A DNA stretch of 64,000 nt from Nicotiana tabacum (taxonomy: Eukaryota; Streptophyta; Magnoliopsida; Solanales; Solanaceae). Below the pieces are notes generated by a model. That model had not been told where the DNA came from and did not search any database. It saw nothing but the letters and a program-made list of their open reading frames with translations. The stretch spans positions 72,293,519 to 72,357,518 of the forward strand of contig NC_134103.1 of NCBI RefSeq assembly GCF_000715075.1, in the 5' to 3' direction. Both the position numbers and the translations under genes were made by a program. This document shows positions 1-10,871 of the stretch, piece by piece. Position 1 is the stretch's first letter. The number at the start of each line of letters is the position of its first letter.

Positions 1-704
1 TATCCTTATCTCACCGCGGGAGCCTTTACATTTTATTTTAAAGAAAATATTTTTTTTTTCTGAAATAGCATCCCGCATTTTAGCCATCCTTATCACACTT
101 CATGACTTCTAATAGTTTTCCCTACTAGCCATACGTATCAAGCCACCCTTATCTCACCGCATGCGTTTCAATACCCAGACCTTATACCATCGCATGCGTA
201 TCAATATCACAATATATCAGAATTTGCACCTCAAGTGCTCAAATAATTTAACTTGCAAATAAATTAATTCAACAACAATATTTTTCACAATAAAGAGCTC
301 ACGGCTCATGCCAAAATAAATCATCAATAATAGTTTTCCACAAATGAGAGCACACAGCTCCATCACAATGAGTACGAAAATCTTACAAAAATATTCAGGA
401 ATAAATAATTCAGTAAAATAATATTTTAAAATCTTTAATACGTTGCTTCAATACCAAATTTAAAATGTCAAATACTTCATATTAATAATATATATTTTAA
501 AGAGAATCAACCTTCAAATAATATACAGAATAAAAGAAATCAAGTTCCAACTAAATAGGTAAAATAATTAGTAGGAAAATGCCATGCAAATTTAAAGTAT
601 ATAAATCAAATCAGTGATGGAGAATATAACAAGATTTAATAATTTAATTAATATGCAACAGTGATCTACACAATTTAAAAATATAATCATTCACATTTAT
701 TTCC

Positions 705-730
705 TGTACACACTCGTCACCTCGTGTACA
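705..730 (-). other. LTR hairpin with GAGGTGACGAG loop
   Basis: Arms TGTACAC (705-711) and GTGTACA (724-730) are perfectly complementary and enclose ACTCGTCACCTC, whose minus-strand reading contains GAGGTGACGAG. The same loop with different complementary arms occurs in the other LTR families of the window (see 10014, 22407, 46541, 61089, 63452). Confidence 0.6.
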
Positions 731-1285
731 CGACTTTCATCATATTACAATTAATACCAATCCTAGGAAAAATTTCCCTCACACAAAGTTAGACAAGTCA
801 CTTACCTCGACTTGCTCCAATTTAACTAAGTAGTATGATTTTTTCTCAATTTTCCGACTCCGATCAATTCGTATCTAGTCATAATTAATTCGATACAGTC
901 AACAAAAATTATAGGAATCAATTTCATAAGAAAATACTATATTTTCAATTTAACCACGTCTCGGAATCCGGCGAAACTCACAAAATCCGATAACCCATTC
1001 AATTATGAGTCCAACCATACCAGTTTCACTCCAATCCGACTCCGAATCGACACCGAAATCGTAAAAATTTATTTTATGAGATTTTTAAAATTTTTCCAAA
1101 TTTCCATCTCAATACGCTAATTAAATAGTATAAACAATGATATATTCGTGTATATTGACCAAATCCGAGTTAGAATCACTTACCCAAATGTTTCTCCTTG
1201 AAAATCTGCCAAAAATCGATTATGCTCAAGCTCAAGTTCGTCAAAAATGGCAAATGGGATGAAGTCCCCTATTTTTATAACTTAC

Positions 1286-1590
1286 AGATCTGTCAGGGAG
1301 CCCGATTTGTCAGGGAATCCGATTTTGACAGGGAGTCCGACTTTGACAGGGAGTCCGATTTTGACAGAGAGCCCGATTTTGACAAGGAGTCCGATTTTGA
1401 CAGGGAGCCCGATTTTGACAAGGCAACTCGATTTTGACAGGGAGTTCGATTAGAACAGGGAACCCAATTTTGACAGGCAGTCTGATTTTGACAGGGAGTC
1501 TGATTTTGACAGGGAGCCCGATTTTGACAGGCAGCTCGATTTTGACAGGTAGCCCGATTTTGGACAGGCAGCCCGATTTTTGACAGCATT
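1286..1590 (-). repeat. 18-bp minisatellite inside LTR
   Basis: About 16 degenerate copies of an 18-bp unit close to GACAGGGAGYCCGATTTT. The unit length is a multiple of three, which creates long meaningless open frames on both strands. A homologous array with a different copy number lies at 5546-5820 in the partner LTR. Confidence 0.9.
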
Positions 1591-2423
1591 TCCAGTAGAA
1601 AAATTGCAGCAGTTTTTGCAGCAGCTAAGTCCCACTTTTGATCCGTTAACCATCCGAAACTCACCCGAGACCCTCGGGACCTCAACCCAATACACCAACA
1701 AGTCATAAAACATCATACGAACTTATTTGAAATCTCAAATCAAATCAAACAATGCTAAAATCACAAATCACACCCCAATTCAAGCTTAATGAAACTCAAG
1801 AATTTTTAACTTCTACATTCGATGTCGAAACATATCAAATCAAGTCCAATTGAACTCAAATTTTGCACATAAGTCATAAATGACATAACAGAGCTGTGAA
1901 AACATTCAGAACTGGATTCCGACCCCGATATCAAAAAGTCAACTCCTCGGTCAAACTTCCAAACTTAAATTCCTATTTTAGCCATTTCAAACTTAATTTC
2001 ACTACAGACTTCCAAATAAAATTCCGATCACGCTCCTAAGTCCAAAATACCATACGGAACTGTTGGAATCATAAAAATTCTATTCCGGGGGTCATTTGAA
2101 CATAATTCGACATCCGATCACTATTTGAACTTAAACTTTTAATTTTTCATTAAAATTCCATATCTCGGGCTAGGTACCTCGGAATTTGATTCCGGGCATA
2201 CGCCCAAGTCTCAAATTACGATACGGACCTATCGGAACTGTCAAAGCACTGATCCGAGTCCGTTTGCTCAAAATGTTGACCATAGTCAACTCAGTTGAGT
2301 TTTAAAGCTCTAATTCACATTTTAAGCCATTTTTCACCTAAAATCTTTCCGGAAAATTTTACGGTCTGTGCACGCAAGTCGATGAATGATAAATAGTGCT
2401 TTTCATGTTCTTCTAACACATAA

Positions 2424-2921
2424 TTAATTATTAAATTTAAAGATGACATTTTGGGTCATCACATTCTTCACCTCTAAAACAAACGTTCGTCCTCGAACGG
2501 AGTTAGAAAAAGTACCTGAGCTGGTGAATAACTGTGGATAACAACAACGCATATCATGCTCGGTCTCCCAAGTCGCCTCTTCGACCGGATGACCCCTCCA
2601 CTGAACCTTCACGGAAGTAATGTTCTTTGATCTCAGCTTTCGAACCTGCCTATCTAAAATAGCCACTGGTTCCTCAACATAAGATAGATCCTTGTCCAGC
2701 TGAACCGAACTGAAGTCTAACACATGAGACAGATCGCCGCGATATTTCCGAAGCATAGAAACATGGAATATCGGATGAACTGCAGAGAGACTAGATGATA
2801 GTGCAAATTTGTAAGCCATCTCTCCAACTCTCTCAAGAATCTCAAAAGGCCCAATATACCTAGGGCTCAACTTTTCCTTCTTCCCGAACCTCATCACACC
2901 CTTCATAGGACCAATACCCAC
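2424..2921 (-). pseudogene. gypsy element 1: integrase C-terminus and chromodomain
   Basis: The open segment encodes the end of a Ty3/gypsy polyprotein. It starts with the GPY/F module (RYIGPFEILERVGE), continues through the SAVHPIFHVSMLRKY stretch, and ends in a chromodomain-like segment (VEEPVAILDRQVRKL ... VKVQWRGHP ... ATWE). A C-terminal chromodomain of this kind marks plant chromoviruses, here most like the Tekay/Del group. In intact elements this domain helps target integration to chromatin. The frame runs past the polypurine tract into the LTR. It is separated from the integrase core by a frame change near 2903-2925, so the polyprotein is broken. Confidence 0.88.
2464..2475 (-). other. 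polypurine tract of gypsy element 1
   Basis: On the minus strand the purine-rich AGAGGTGAAGAA directly precedes the LTR start TGTGATGACCC. Upstream of it lies the GAGGACGAACGTTTG end of the pol region, a sequence repeated beside the other 3' LTRs of the window. This fixes the LTR/internal boundary and the minus orientation. Confidence 0.75.
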
Positions 2922-2924
2922 TCA

Positions 2925-3792
2925 TCAACCATGAATGCAACATCATGAACCTTACGATCCGCATAACTCTTCTGTCTAGATTGGGCTGTACGAAGCTGAT
3001 CCTGAATCAACTTAACCTTTTCCAAGGCATCCTGAACCAAGTCTGTACCTAATAGTCTAGCCTCCCCCGGTTCGAACCAACCCACTGGAGATCGGCACCG
3101 CCTACCATACAAGGCCTCTTACGGAGCCATCTGAATGCTCGACTGATAACTGTTGTTGTAAGAAAACTCCGCAAGTGGTAAGAACTGATCCCAAGTACCC
3201 CTAAAATCTATCACACACGCACGAAACATATCCTCCAGTATCTGAATAGTGCGTTCGGACTGCCCGTCTGTCTGAGGGTGAAATGTTGTACTCAAATCTA
3301 CCCCCAACTCACATTGTACTGCCCTCCAGAACCGTGATGAAAAATGCGTACCCCGGTCAGAGATGATAGATACTGGTACGCCGTGAAGTCTGACAATCTC
3401 GCGAATATAGATTAGAGCAAACTGCTCGGAAGAATAGGTAGTCATCACAGGAATGAAATGAGCTGACTCGGTCCATCTATCCACAATCACCCAAGCTGCA
3501 TCGAGCTTCCTTTGAGTCCATGGGAGCCCAACAACGAAATCCATAGTGATCCTCTCCTATTTTTATTTTGGAATCTCTAATATCTGAAGTAATCCACCCG
3601 GTCGCTGATGCTCATATTTCACCTATTGACAATTTAGACACCGAGCTACATACTCCACTATGTCTTTCTTCATCTGCCTTCACCAATAGTGCTGTCTCAA
3701 GTCCTGATACATCTTTGCAGCACCCGGATGAATGTAGTACCGCAAACTGTGAGCCTCCTAGAGAATCAACTCACGCAAGCCATCTACATTAG
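2925..3792 (-). pseudogene. gypsy element 1: integrase core
   Basis: The catalytic core is recognisable: first Asp in MDFVVGLP, second Asp in IISDRGTHF, Glu in QTDGQSERTIQ, so the D,D,E triad is present. Upstream (about 3545-3790) the N-terminal zinc-binding region can be read as IHPGAAKMYQDLRQHYW ... CLNC, but it carries several in-frame stops, for example after LNCQ and in EIPK-K-ERITMDF. After IQMAP a further stop precedes EALYGRRCRSPVGW. The order RT - RNase H - integrase - chromodomain on the minus strand is that of Ty3/gypsy elements. Not functional. Confidence 0.9.
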
Positions 3793-4510
3793 GTACACAT
3801 AGCTTGCCCTGCATCCGTAGTACACCGTCATCTCCAATAGTGACTTCCTTGGCATCACCGTGCTGAACTGTATCCTTAAGGACAAGCAAATGGGGATCAT
3901 CATACTGACGCTCCCTGATACGATCATAAAGAGAAGACTGAGAAACCACACAAGCCAAAAATTGGCTCGGCACGGAAACATCCAACCTGACAAACTGGTT
4001 GGCTAAGGCTTGAACATCCAAGGCTAAAGGCCTCTCTACTACCGGTAAATATGCTAAGCTACCCAAACTCTCCACCTGACGAATGAAGGCATCGTCCACT
4101 ACATTGACGTTCCCAGGATGATAGAGAATGGTGATATCATAATCCTTAAGCAACTCCAACCATCTCCGCCGCCGAAAATTAAGATCCTTCTGTTTAAACA
4201 GATGTTGTAGACTATGGTGATCGGTGTAGACCTCGCAATGGACACTGTATAAGTAATGCCACCAAATTTTCAAGGCATGAACAATAACTGCTAATTCAAG
4301 GTCAAGTACAAGATAATTATTCTCATGCACATTTAACTGTCTAGACGCGTAGGCAATCACCCTACTATCTTGCATCAACACTGCGCTGAGACCAATGCGC
4401 GACGCGTCATAATACACAGTATAAGACCCTGTACCTATAGGTAATACCATTACTGGGGCTGTAGTTAAAGCTGTCTTGAGCTTTTGGAAGCTCTCCTCAC
4501 ATTCCTCGGT
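3793..4510 (-). pseudogene. gypsy element 1: RNase H domain
   Basis: Typical gypsy RNase H: YYDASRIGLSAVL (first Asp), [26 protein letters not shown] (Glu), VYTDHHSLQHLF (Asp), then the linker WLELLKDYDITILYHPG that leads to the integrase. It is in the same frame as the RT upstream but separated from it by one stop codon at the RT/RNase H junction (after KGAPFR). The usual ADALSR motif appears as DDAFIR, showing decay. It would remove the RNA strand during reverse transcription; here it is inactive because the polyprotein is interrupted. Confidence 0.88.
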
Positions 4511-5372
4511 CTACCTGAACGGAGCACCCTTCTGGGTCAATTTGATCATAGATGCAGCAATAGAAGAGAAACCATTTACAAATTGGCAATAATACCCTGC
4601 CAAACCAAGGAAACGCCGGATTTCCGTAACTAAGGACGGTCTGGACCAACTCTGCACTGCTTCAATCTTTTTCGGATCTACCTTGATTCCCTCGCACGAA
4701 ACTATATGACCTAAAAATCCCACTGAATCAAGCCAGAATTCACACTTTGAAAATTTTGCATATAACTTCCTTTGTCTCAAAGTCTGAAGCACAGTCCTCA
4801 GGTACTGTTCATGATCTTCCCGACTTCGGGAATACACCAGGATGTCGTCAATAAATACAATGACGAAAGAATCAAGATAGGGCTGAAATACACTATTCAT
4901 TAAGTGCATAAATGCTGCTGGGGTATTAGTTAGCCCAAATGACATTACAAGGAACTCATAATGACCATACCGAGTCCTAAAAGCAGCCTTCGAGATATCT
5001 GGCTCCTGAATCTTCAACTGATGATAGCCTGAATGCAAGTCGATCTTAGAGAACACTCTGGCACCCTGAAGCTGATCAAATAGGTCATCAATATGTGGCA
5101 ATGGATACCTATTCTTCACTGTAACCTTGTTCAGTTGGCGGTAATCAATACACATTCGCATAGAACCATCCTTCTTTTTTACAAATAAGACAGGAGCACC
5201 CCAGGGCGATACATTGGGCCAAATGAAACCCTTATCAAGCAACTCCTGTAATTGTTCTTTTAATTATTTCAACTCTGCAGGGGCTATACGATATGGTGGA
5301 ATAGAAATGGGTTGAGTACCCGGTAATAAATCAATGCCAAAGTCAATATCCCTGTCACTATATTGACCAAGG
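4511..5372 (-). pseudogene. gypsy element 1: reverse transcriptase
   Basis: Reverse transcriptase of a Ty3/gypsy element. The segment reads [20 protein letters not shown], a stop within PAELK-LKEQ, then [36 protein letters not shown], the conserved [12 protein letters not shown] and the catalytic FIDDILVYS. It continues into the thumb/connection ([18 protein letters not shown]). Upstream of about 5372 one would expect protease and gag; instead the 5' LTR begins at once, so both are deleted. Non-autonomous and dead. Confidence 0.9.
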
Positions 5373-6681
5373 TAAATGGTGAAAACAATGATATATTCGT
5401 GTATATTGACCAAATCCGAGTTAGAATCACTTACCCAAATGTTTCTCCTTGAAAATCTGCCAAAAATCGCTTCTACTCAAGCTCAAGTTCGTCAAAAATG
5501 GCAAATGGGACGAAGTCCCCTATTTTTGTAACTTACAGATCTGCTAGGGAGCCCGATTTGTCGAGGAGCCCGATTTTGATAGGGAGTCCAATTTTAACAA
5601 GGAGTCCAATTTTGACAGGGAGTCCGACTTATACAGGGAGCCCGATTTAGATAGGGACCCGATTTTGACAGCAAGTCCGATTTTTACAGGGAGTCCGATT
5701 TTTATAGGGAGCCCGATTTTGATAGGGAGCCCGATTTTGACAGGGAACCCGATTTTGATAGGGAGTCCAATTTTGACAGGCAGCCCGATTTTGACAGGCA
5801 ACCCGATTTTTAACAGTATTTCTAGCAGAAAAATTGCAGCAGCTAAGTCCAATTTTTGATCCGTTAACCATCCGAAACTCACCCGAGGCCCTCAGGACCT
5901 CAACCCATTACACCAACAAGTTTTAAAACATCATACGAACTTATTTGAAACCTTAAATCAAATCAAACAATGCTAAAATCACAAATCACACCCCCAATTC
6001 AAGCTTAATGAAACTCAAGAATTTTCAACTTCTACATTCGATGTCAAAACATATCAAATCAAGTCTGATTGACCTCCAATTTTCCACACAAGTCATAAAT
6101 GACATAACGAAGCTGTAAAAATTTTCAGAACTGGATTCCAACCCCGACATCAAAAAGTCAACTCATCGATCAAACTTCCAAACTTAAATTCTTATTTTAT
6201 CCATTTCAAGCCTAATTTCACTACGGAATTCCAAATAAAATTCCGATCACGCTCCTAAGTCCAAAATTAATATACGGAGCTGTTGGAATCATCAAAATTC
6301 TATTCCGGGGTCATTTGCACATAATTCGACATCCGGTCACTGTTTGAACATAAACTTTTAATTTTTCATCAAAATTTCTTATCTCGGGCTAGGGACCTTG
6401 GAATTTGATTCAGAGCATACGCCCAAGTCCCAAATCACGATATGGACCTACTGAAACTGTCAAAACACTGATCCAAGTTTGTTTGCTCAAAATGTTGACC
6501 AAAATCAACACAATTGAGTTTTAAAGCTCTAATTCACATGTTAATCCAGTTTTCACCTAAAACCTTTTCAGAAAATTTTACGGACTGTGCACGCAAGTCG
6601 ATGAATGATAAATAGTGTTTTTGAGGTCTTAAAACATAGAATTAATTATTAAATTTAAAGATGACATTTTGGGTCATCATA
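5373..6681 (-). mobile_element. truncated 5' LTR of gypsy element 1
   Basis: Homologous to 1130-2463 with scattered substitutions. On the minus strand it starts at 6681 (TATGATGACCC, the expected TGTGATGACCC with one change). Only the first about 1.3 kb of an LTR longer than 2.4 kb remains. The cut end abuts RT coding sequence at about 5372, leaving no primer-binding site and no gag. The sequence TATATTGACC occurs on both sides of the joint (about 5359 and 5401). Confidence 0.85.
5546..5820 (-). repeat. 18-bp minisatellite, partner-LTR copy
   Basis: About 15 degenerate copies of the same 18-bp unit as at 1286-1590. Order and variants of units differ between the two LTRs, so units have been gained or lost since insertion. 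Confidence 0.88.
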
Positions 6682-6777
6682 GTAAGCTTACAGTTCTTAT
6701 AAAACGCTTATTGTAACTCCGAGAAATGGGATATATCAGATTTAAAATGCAATTTATAAGTTTTATAATGTATTTGA
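6682..6777. other. short AT-rich flank, no gene seen
   Basis: About 100 bp of AT-rich DNA between gypsy element 1 and the LINE. It has no similarity that I recognise. It should be the 5' flank of the DNA into which the LINE inserted; its 3' continuation is at 19825-19921. Confidence 0.5.
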
Positions 6778-6789
6778 TAAATTAGAATT
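6778..6789. repeat. LINE target-site duplication, left copy
   Basis: TAAATTAGAATT here is repeated exactly at 19813-19824, just after the (TTG)n tail of the LINE. Together they delimit the LINE. Confidence 0.8.
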
Positions 6790-8420
6790 ATTTTAATTTG
6801 GTGGTACTCTAGAGTCACGAGGGGTAAGAATGGAGTGGGTATTGTGGTGGATAGGGAACTCAGAAAATCTGTGGTAGAGGTTAGGCGGGTGAATAATAGA
6901 TTAATCACTATTAAGTTAGTGGTTGGAGATTGCACCCTAAATGTAGTTAGTGCTTATGCGCCATAAGCGGGCTTGGATGAGGAGGTTAAAAGGAGCTTTT
7001 GGGAAGGATTTGATGAGATAGTGCATAGTATTCCACCTGTAGAGAGGCTATTTATAGGAGGGGATTCCAATGGTCATATCGGGTCAACTGCTGATGGATA
7101 TGGCGAGGTGCATGGCGATTTCGGCTTTGGGGATAGGAACGGATGAGGAACTTTGCTGTTGGATTTCGCTAAAGCATTTGAGCTGGTGATTGCGAACTCT
7201 AGTTTTTCGAAGAGGGAGGAGCATTTGGTTACGTTCCAGAGTACGATGGCTAAGACTCATATTGACTACTTCCTTCTCAGGAGGTGTGATAGAGGGCTGT
7301 ATAAGGATTGCAAGATTATTCCGGGGGAGATCCTCGCGACGCAGCATAGGCTCTTGGTGATGGATTTTGGTATCATGATAAAGAGGAAGAAGAGGTTTGT
7401 TCGAGGACAACCGAGGATCAGGTGGGGAGCCTTAGCTAAGGATAAAGCTTAGGAGTTGGAGGGGAGGTTATCGGCTATGGGAGCCTGGATGAGTAGTGGG
7501 GATGTGAGTGCCATGTGGATGACGATGGTAAATTGTATAAGGGAGGTGACGAGAGAGGTATTAGGGGTCTTCAGGAGTTACTCTAGTGGGCACAAAGGTG
7601 ACTGGTGGTGGAATGAAGTGGTCCAAGGTAATGTGGAAGTGAAAAAGGCTGCATACCTCAAGTTAGTAGGGAGCACAAGCTAGGAAAGCGAGTAGAGAGA
7701 CGTATAAGGTAGCTAGGAAGGAGGCAAAGTTGGCAGTCACAGAGGCTAAGACTGTAGCGTTGGCCGTCTATATGAGGAATTGGAGGACAAAGACAGGGAT
7801 AAGAAGTTATTCCGGCTGGACAAGGCGAGAGAGAGTAAGGCTCAGGATTGGACCAAGTGAGGTGCATCAGAGATAAAGACAGTAGAGTATTGATTGGTGA
7901 GACTCATATTAAGCGGAGATGGCATACGTACTTTCATAAACTTCTAAATGAAGAAGGGGACATGGATATTGTGCTAGGTAAATAGGGGCATTCTGAGAGT
8001 CACCGAGATTTAAGATACTATAGACACATTAAGATTGGGGAGGTCGTGGGGTCTATGCGTAAGATGAGTAAGGGCAGAGCAACCAGGCCAGACAAAATTC
8101 CGTAGAATTTTGGAGGTGTGTGGGTACAGCAGGCTTGGAGTGGCTGATTGGGCTATTTAATATTATTTTCAGGACAAAAAGGATGCCTGACTAGTGGAGA
8201 TGGAGTACGATGGTAAAGTTGTACAAGAACAAAGGTGATATCCAGAGTTGTAATAACTATAGGGGTATCAAGTTACTAAGTCATACCATGAAAGTTTGGG
8301 AGAGGGTGGTGGAAATGAGGGTAAGGAGGAAGATGTCTATATACGAAAACTAGTTCAGATTCATACCGGGTCATTCAACTACAGAAGCTATCCACCTCAT
8401 TAGGAGGTTGGTGGAACAGT
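6790..8420 (+). pseudogene. RTE-type LINE, 5' part: endonuclease and start of reverse transcriptase
   Basis: Conceptual translation gives an apurinic-endonuclease domain of plant RTE LINEs: RGKNGVGIVVDREL, LNVVSAYAP, the GGDSNGHIG motif (usually GDFNG), THIDYFLLRRCDRG and ATQHRLLVMD. The linker RGQPRIRWGALAKDKA and GDWWWNEVVQG leads towards the RT region (MSKGRATRPDKIP, YKNKGDIQS, GHSTTEAIHLIRRLVEQ). Stops and frame changes are numerous (for example after SAYAP, after AKDKA and at 7681). The 5' end is truncated: the first endonuclease strands are missing. The reading frame is cut at 8420 by an LTR element and continues at 18366. Intact versions nick target DNA and prime reverse transcription there. 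Confidence 0.9.
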
Positions 8421-9104
8421 TGTAATGATCTGGCCGGTTATTTTGAGAATTTAAGTCTCGTTCAGTGGCATAAGGCCCTGAGCAATTTCATATTATGTGT
8501 ATTTACTTGCGTGCATGACTGAATTCAGTTACCGGATGATTCAGAGTGATTTGGGACACTTAGTCCCTAAAACGTAAGCTTAAGTCTTAGGATTTTGACC
8601 ATAGTCGGAACTAAGTGAAGAAAAATCCAGAATGGAGTTTCGTCGGTTCCGTTAGCTCTGTTGGGTGATTTTGGACTTAGGAGCGTGTCCGTAATGTGAA
8701 TCTGAGGTCTATAGTTGATTTAGGCTTGAAATGGCGAAATCGAATTCTTGGAGATTTGGATAGGAAGTAGACTTTTTGATATCAGGGTCAGAATGCGATT
8801 CCGAGAGTTGGAACATCTCCGTTATGTTATTTGGGACTTGCCTGGAAAATTTGACGTCATTCTGAGTTGATTTGATAGGTTTCGGCACGGGTTTTAGAAG
8901 TTGAAAGATTTGAAAATTTATAAGTTCAATTCATGGTTCGATTCGTAGTTTCGACGTTATTTGATGTGATTTGAGACATCGAGCGAGTCCGTATTAGGGT
9001 ATGGAACTTGTTGGTATGCTTGGACGAGGTCCCGGGAGCCTCGGGTGTGTTTCAGACGAGTTTTAGAGATTTTTCACGGTTTTGAACAGGTCTGGTTTTG
9101 GTGT

Positions 9105-9430
9105 TTTCGCACCTGCTATGCTTGGAGCGTAGGTGAGGCTCCACTTTTGTGAGAGCCTGGTCGCTTCTACGATCCTTGAGGCTTGGGAGCTTGCTCGCTT
9201 CTGCGGAAGCTTGCACGCAGGTGCGAAGGCTACTTCTGCGGTCCCTCGATCGCATCTGCGAAAAAGCTCACTTCTGCGTTCCCCCCTTTCGCTTCTGTGG
9301 TGCCGCTGGTGCAGCTGTAAATCCGCAGATGTGGTTCCAGGACTGACTAGTTGAGTTTGCAGATGCGGACTCTTTCTCACAAATGCGAGTGCGCAGGCGT
9401 GTCTCCTAGTCCGCAGATGCGAAAATCCTG
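9105..9430 (+). repeat. GC-rich phrase array in LTR (CTTCTGCG / ACCTGCG type)
   Basis: Degenerate short phrases such as GCTTCTGCGG, GCACGCAGGTGCGAAG and GCAGATGCGGA recur on both strands in an otherwise AT-rich LTR. The homologous array in the 3' LTR is at about 15470-15790. Confidence 0.75.
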
Positions 9431-10013
9431 GCAGAATCATTAAGTCGAGGGGTTGGCCATTTTCTTCATATTTTGAGTTTTAGACTTCGGTTTTGGGAGA
9501 TTCCTTATGGGTTTTTCAAGCAAATCGATTGGGTAAGTGTTCTTCAACTAGAATTTATTTATTTCCATGATTCTATCTTTATTTTTATTATTTAATTTGT
9601 GTTTTGAGTTGAGGAAAAAGGGTGGTTTGTGAAGAAAATTTTCAAAATAAAAATCACGATTTAAGGGAAGAAATGGTATCGGAATTTGATGATTTTAGTA
9701 TGATTAGACTCGTGAGTGAATGGGTGTTCATATTTTGTGATTTTTACCCGATTCCGAGACGTGGGCCCGGGTCGACTTTTAGGGCGGATTTCGGAATTTT
9801 TGTTAAAATATTGATTTCACTAATTAGATGAGTATATTATGGTTGTATTCATGATATGCAATTTGCGTCTGGCTAGATTTGGGTCATTCGGAGTCTGATA
9901 ATCGACTAAAGGGCATTCTTACGGGCTGATTGAGCTTGGTTCAAGGTAAGTATCTTGCCTAACCTTGTGTGGGGGACTTCCCCTTAGGATTTTAGTCTTC
10001 TATGTTGATTGTT

Positions 10014-10049
10014 GTCCGTGTACATGGGGTGACGAGTGCGTGCACAGAC
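10014..10049 (+). other. LTR hairpin with GGGGTGACGAG loop
   Basis: Arms GTCCGTGTAC (10014-10023) and GTGCACAGAC (10040-10049) pair over ten positions with one mismatch and one G-T pair. The loop holds GGGGTGACGAGT. An eroded copy lies at about 16379-16413 in the 3' LTR. Confidence 0.55.
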
Positions 10050-10654
10050 TTATTTGTGAAAAGTTGGCCTTTTAGGGTTCTTAGGTCCTTGTATTCATTG
10101 AATATACAGTTTTTCTTGTTATGATTATATATCTTAATTACTAGATTCAAATCTACCTGCTTAATTAGAATCAATTGCTTAATGATCCACTATTATTGTT
10201 ACTTGATTCATATGTGCCTTAATTGAAATTGTTATCTCTTTTATAGCCATGCAATCTTTTCATAACTGCTTATATTTATTTGGAATTAATATTACTTCAT
10301 CCTATGATTGTTTAGTCTTAATTGAGGTTATGATTATTTTTCCGCTGCTTATCGTTAATTGAATTGTTGAATATCCTTCGTAATTTTCTCAATCTTAAAA
10401 GAAGTTTAGATATCCTATCTCTTAGTCGACTTGTTTTATTTGGCATTATTTGATTCGTGTTAGCTTCCCTGTTGTTGAAGTGTATAGTGTGGGATCGTTG
10501 CTACACATTAGTTTTTCCTTTGTTGAGCTGTTCTCTTTACGCCTAGCATTCTTTACTGTGGTTATTCCTTATGAATTGGTTCTACCGTTTCTTTGTGAAT
10601 TAAAGTTCTTGAGTTGATTTACTTGTCGTACTTTGTATTATTGTCATTGTTGTT

Positions 10655-10790
10655 GTTGTACTTATTGTGGTGATGCACGAGGTTTCTACCATGCGGTTGT
10701 TATTATTGTGATGCACGAGGTTTCTGCCATGCGGTTGTTATTATGGGGTTGTACGAGGTTTCTGCCGTGCTATTATTACCATTGATATTT
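10655..10790 (+). repeat. about 39-bp palindromic tandem repeat in LTR
   Basis: Three units with GATGCACGAGGTTTCTGCC and GTGCGGTTGTTATTAT. Each contains complementary ends GCACG...CGTGC (one unit CATGC). The matching units of the 3' LTR are at about 17035-17150. Confidence 0.75.
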
Positions 10791-10814
10791 GCACATGCGG
10801 CATGACAAGGCAGG

Positions 10815-10820
<6 letters not shown>

Positions 10821-10868
<48 letters not shown>
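10821..10868. repeat. (AT)24 microsatellite
   Basis: 48 bp of uninterrupted AT dinucleotides. The same site in the 3' LTR (about 17185-17195) has only about five repeats, so this is a post-insertion expansion. Confidence 0.95.

Positions 10869-10871
<3 letters not shown>

Larger units (their letters stand above)
1..2463 (-). mobile_element. 3' LTR of chromodomain gypsy element 1 (cut by window edge)
   Basis: Read on the minus strand the LTR begins TGTGATGACCC at 2463, immediately after a polypurine tract, and runs off the left edge. Positions 1130-2463 match 5380-6681, the other LTR of the element. Positions about 16-1200 match 62777-64000, another LTR of the same family, so the full LTR is longer than what is seen. 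It contains an 18-bp minisatellite, a GAGGTAAGT box (minus strand, about 798-809) and a hairpin at 705-730. No gene lies in it; open frames here come from the repeat. Confidence 0.85.

Noticed and set aside
1198..1716. Open frames of 68-137 codons with QNR/DRESDF-like repeats
   Set aside because: They are frames through the 18-bp LTR minisatellite, present on both strands at once; no gene.
9052..9440. Overlapping open frames on both strands in the LTR (also 15366-15797, 21432-21894, 28729-29250, 32017-32447, 35271-35628, 47193-47733, 61781-62065)
   Set aside because: They arise from GC-rich phrase arrays that lack stops; the peptides (e.g. FAFAKIL, QMRSHQ) are repeat artefacts and change with the family's phrase.
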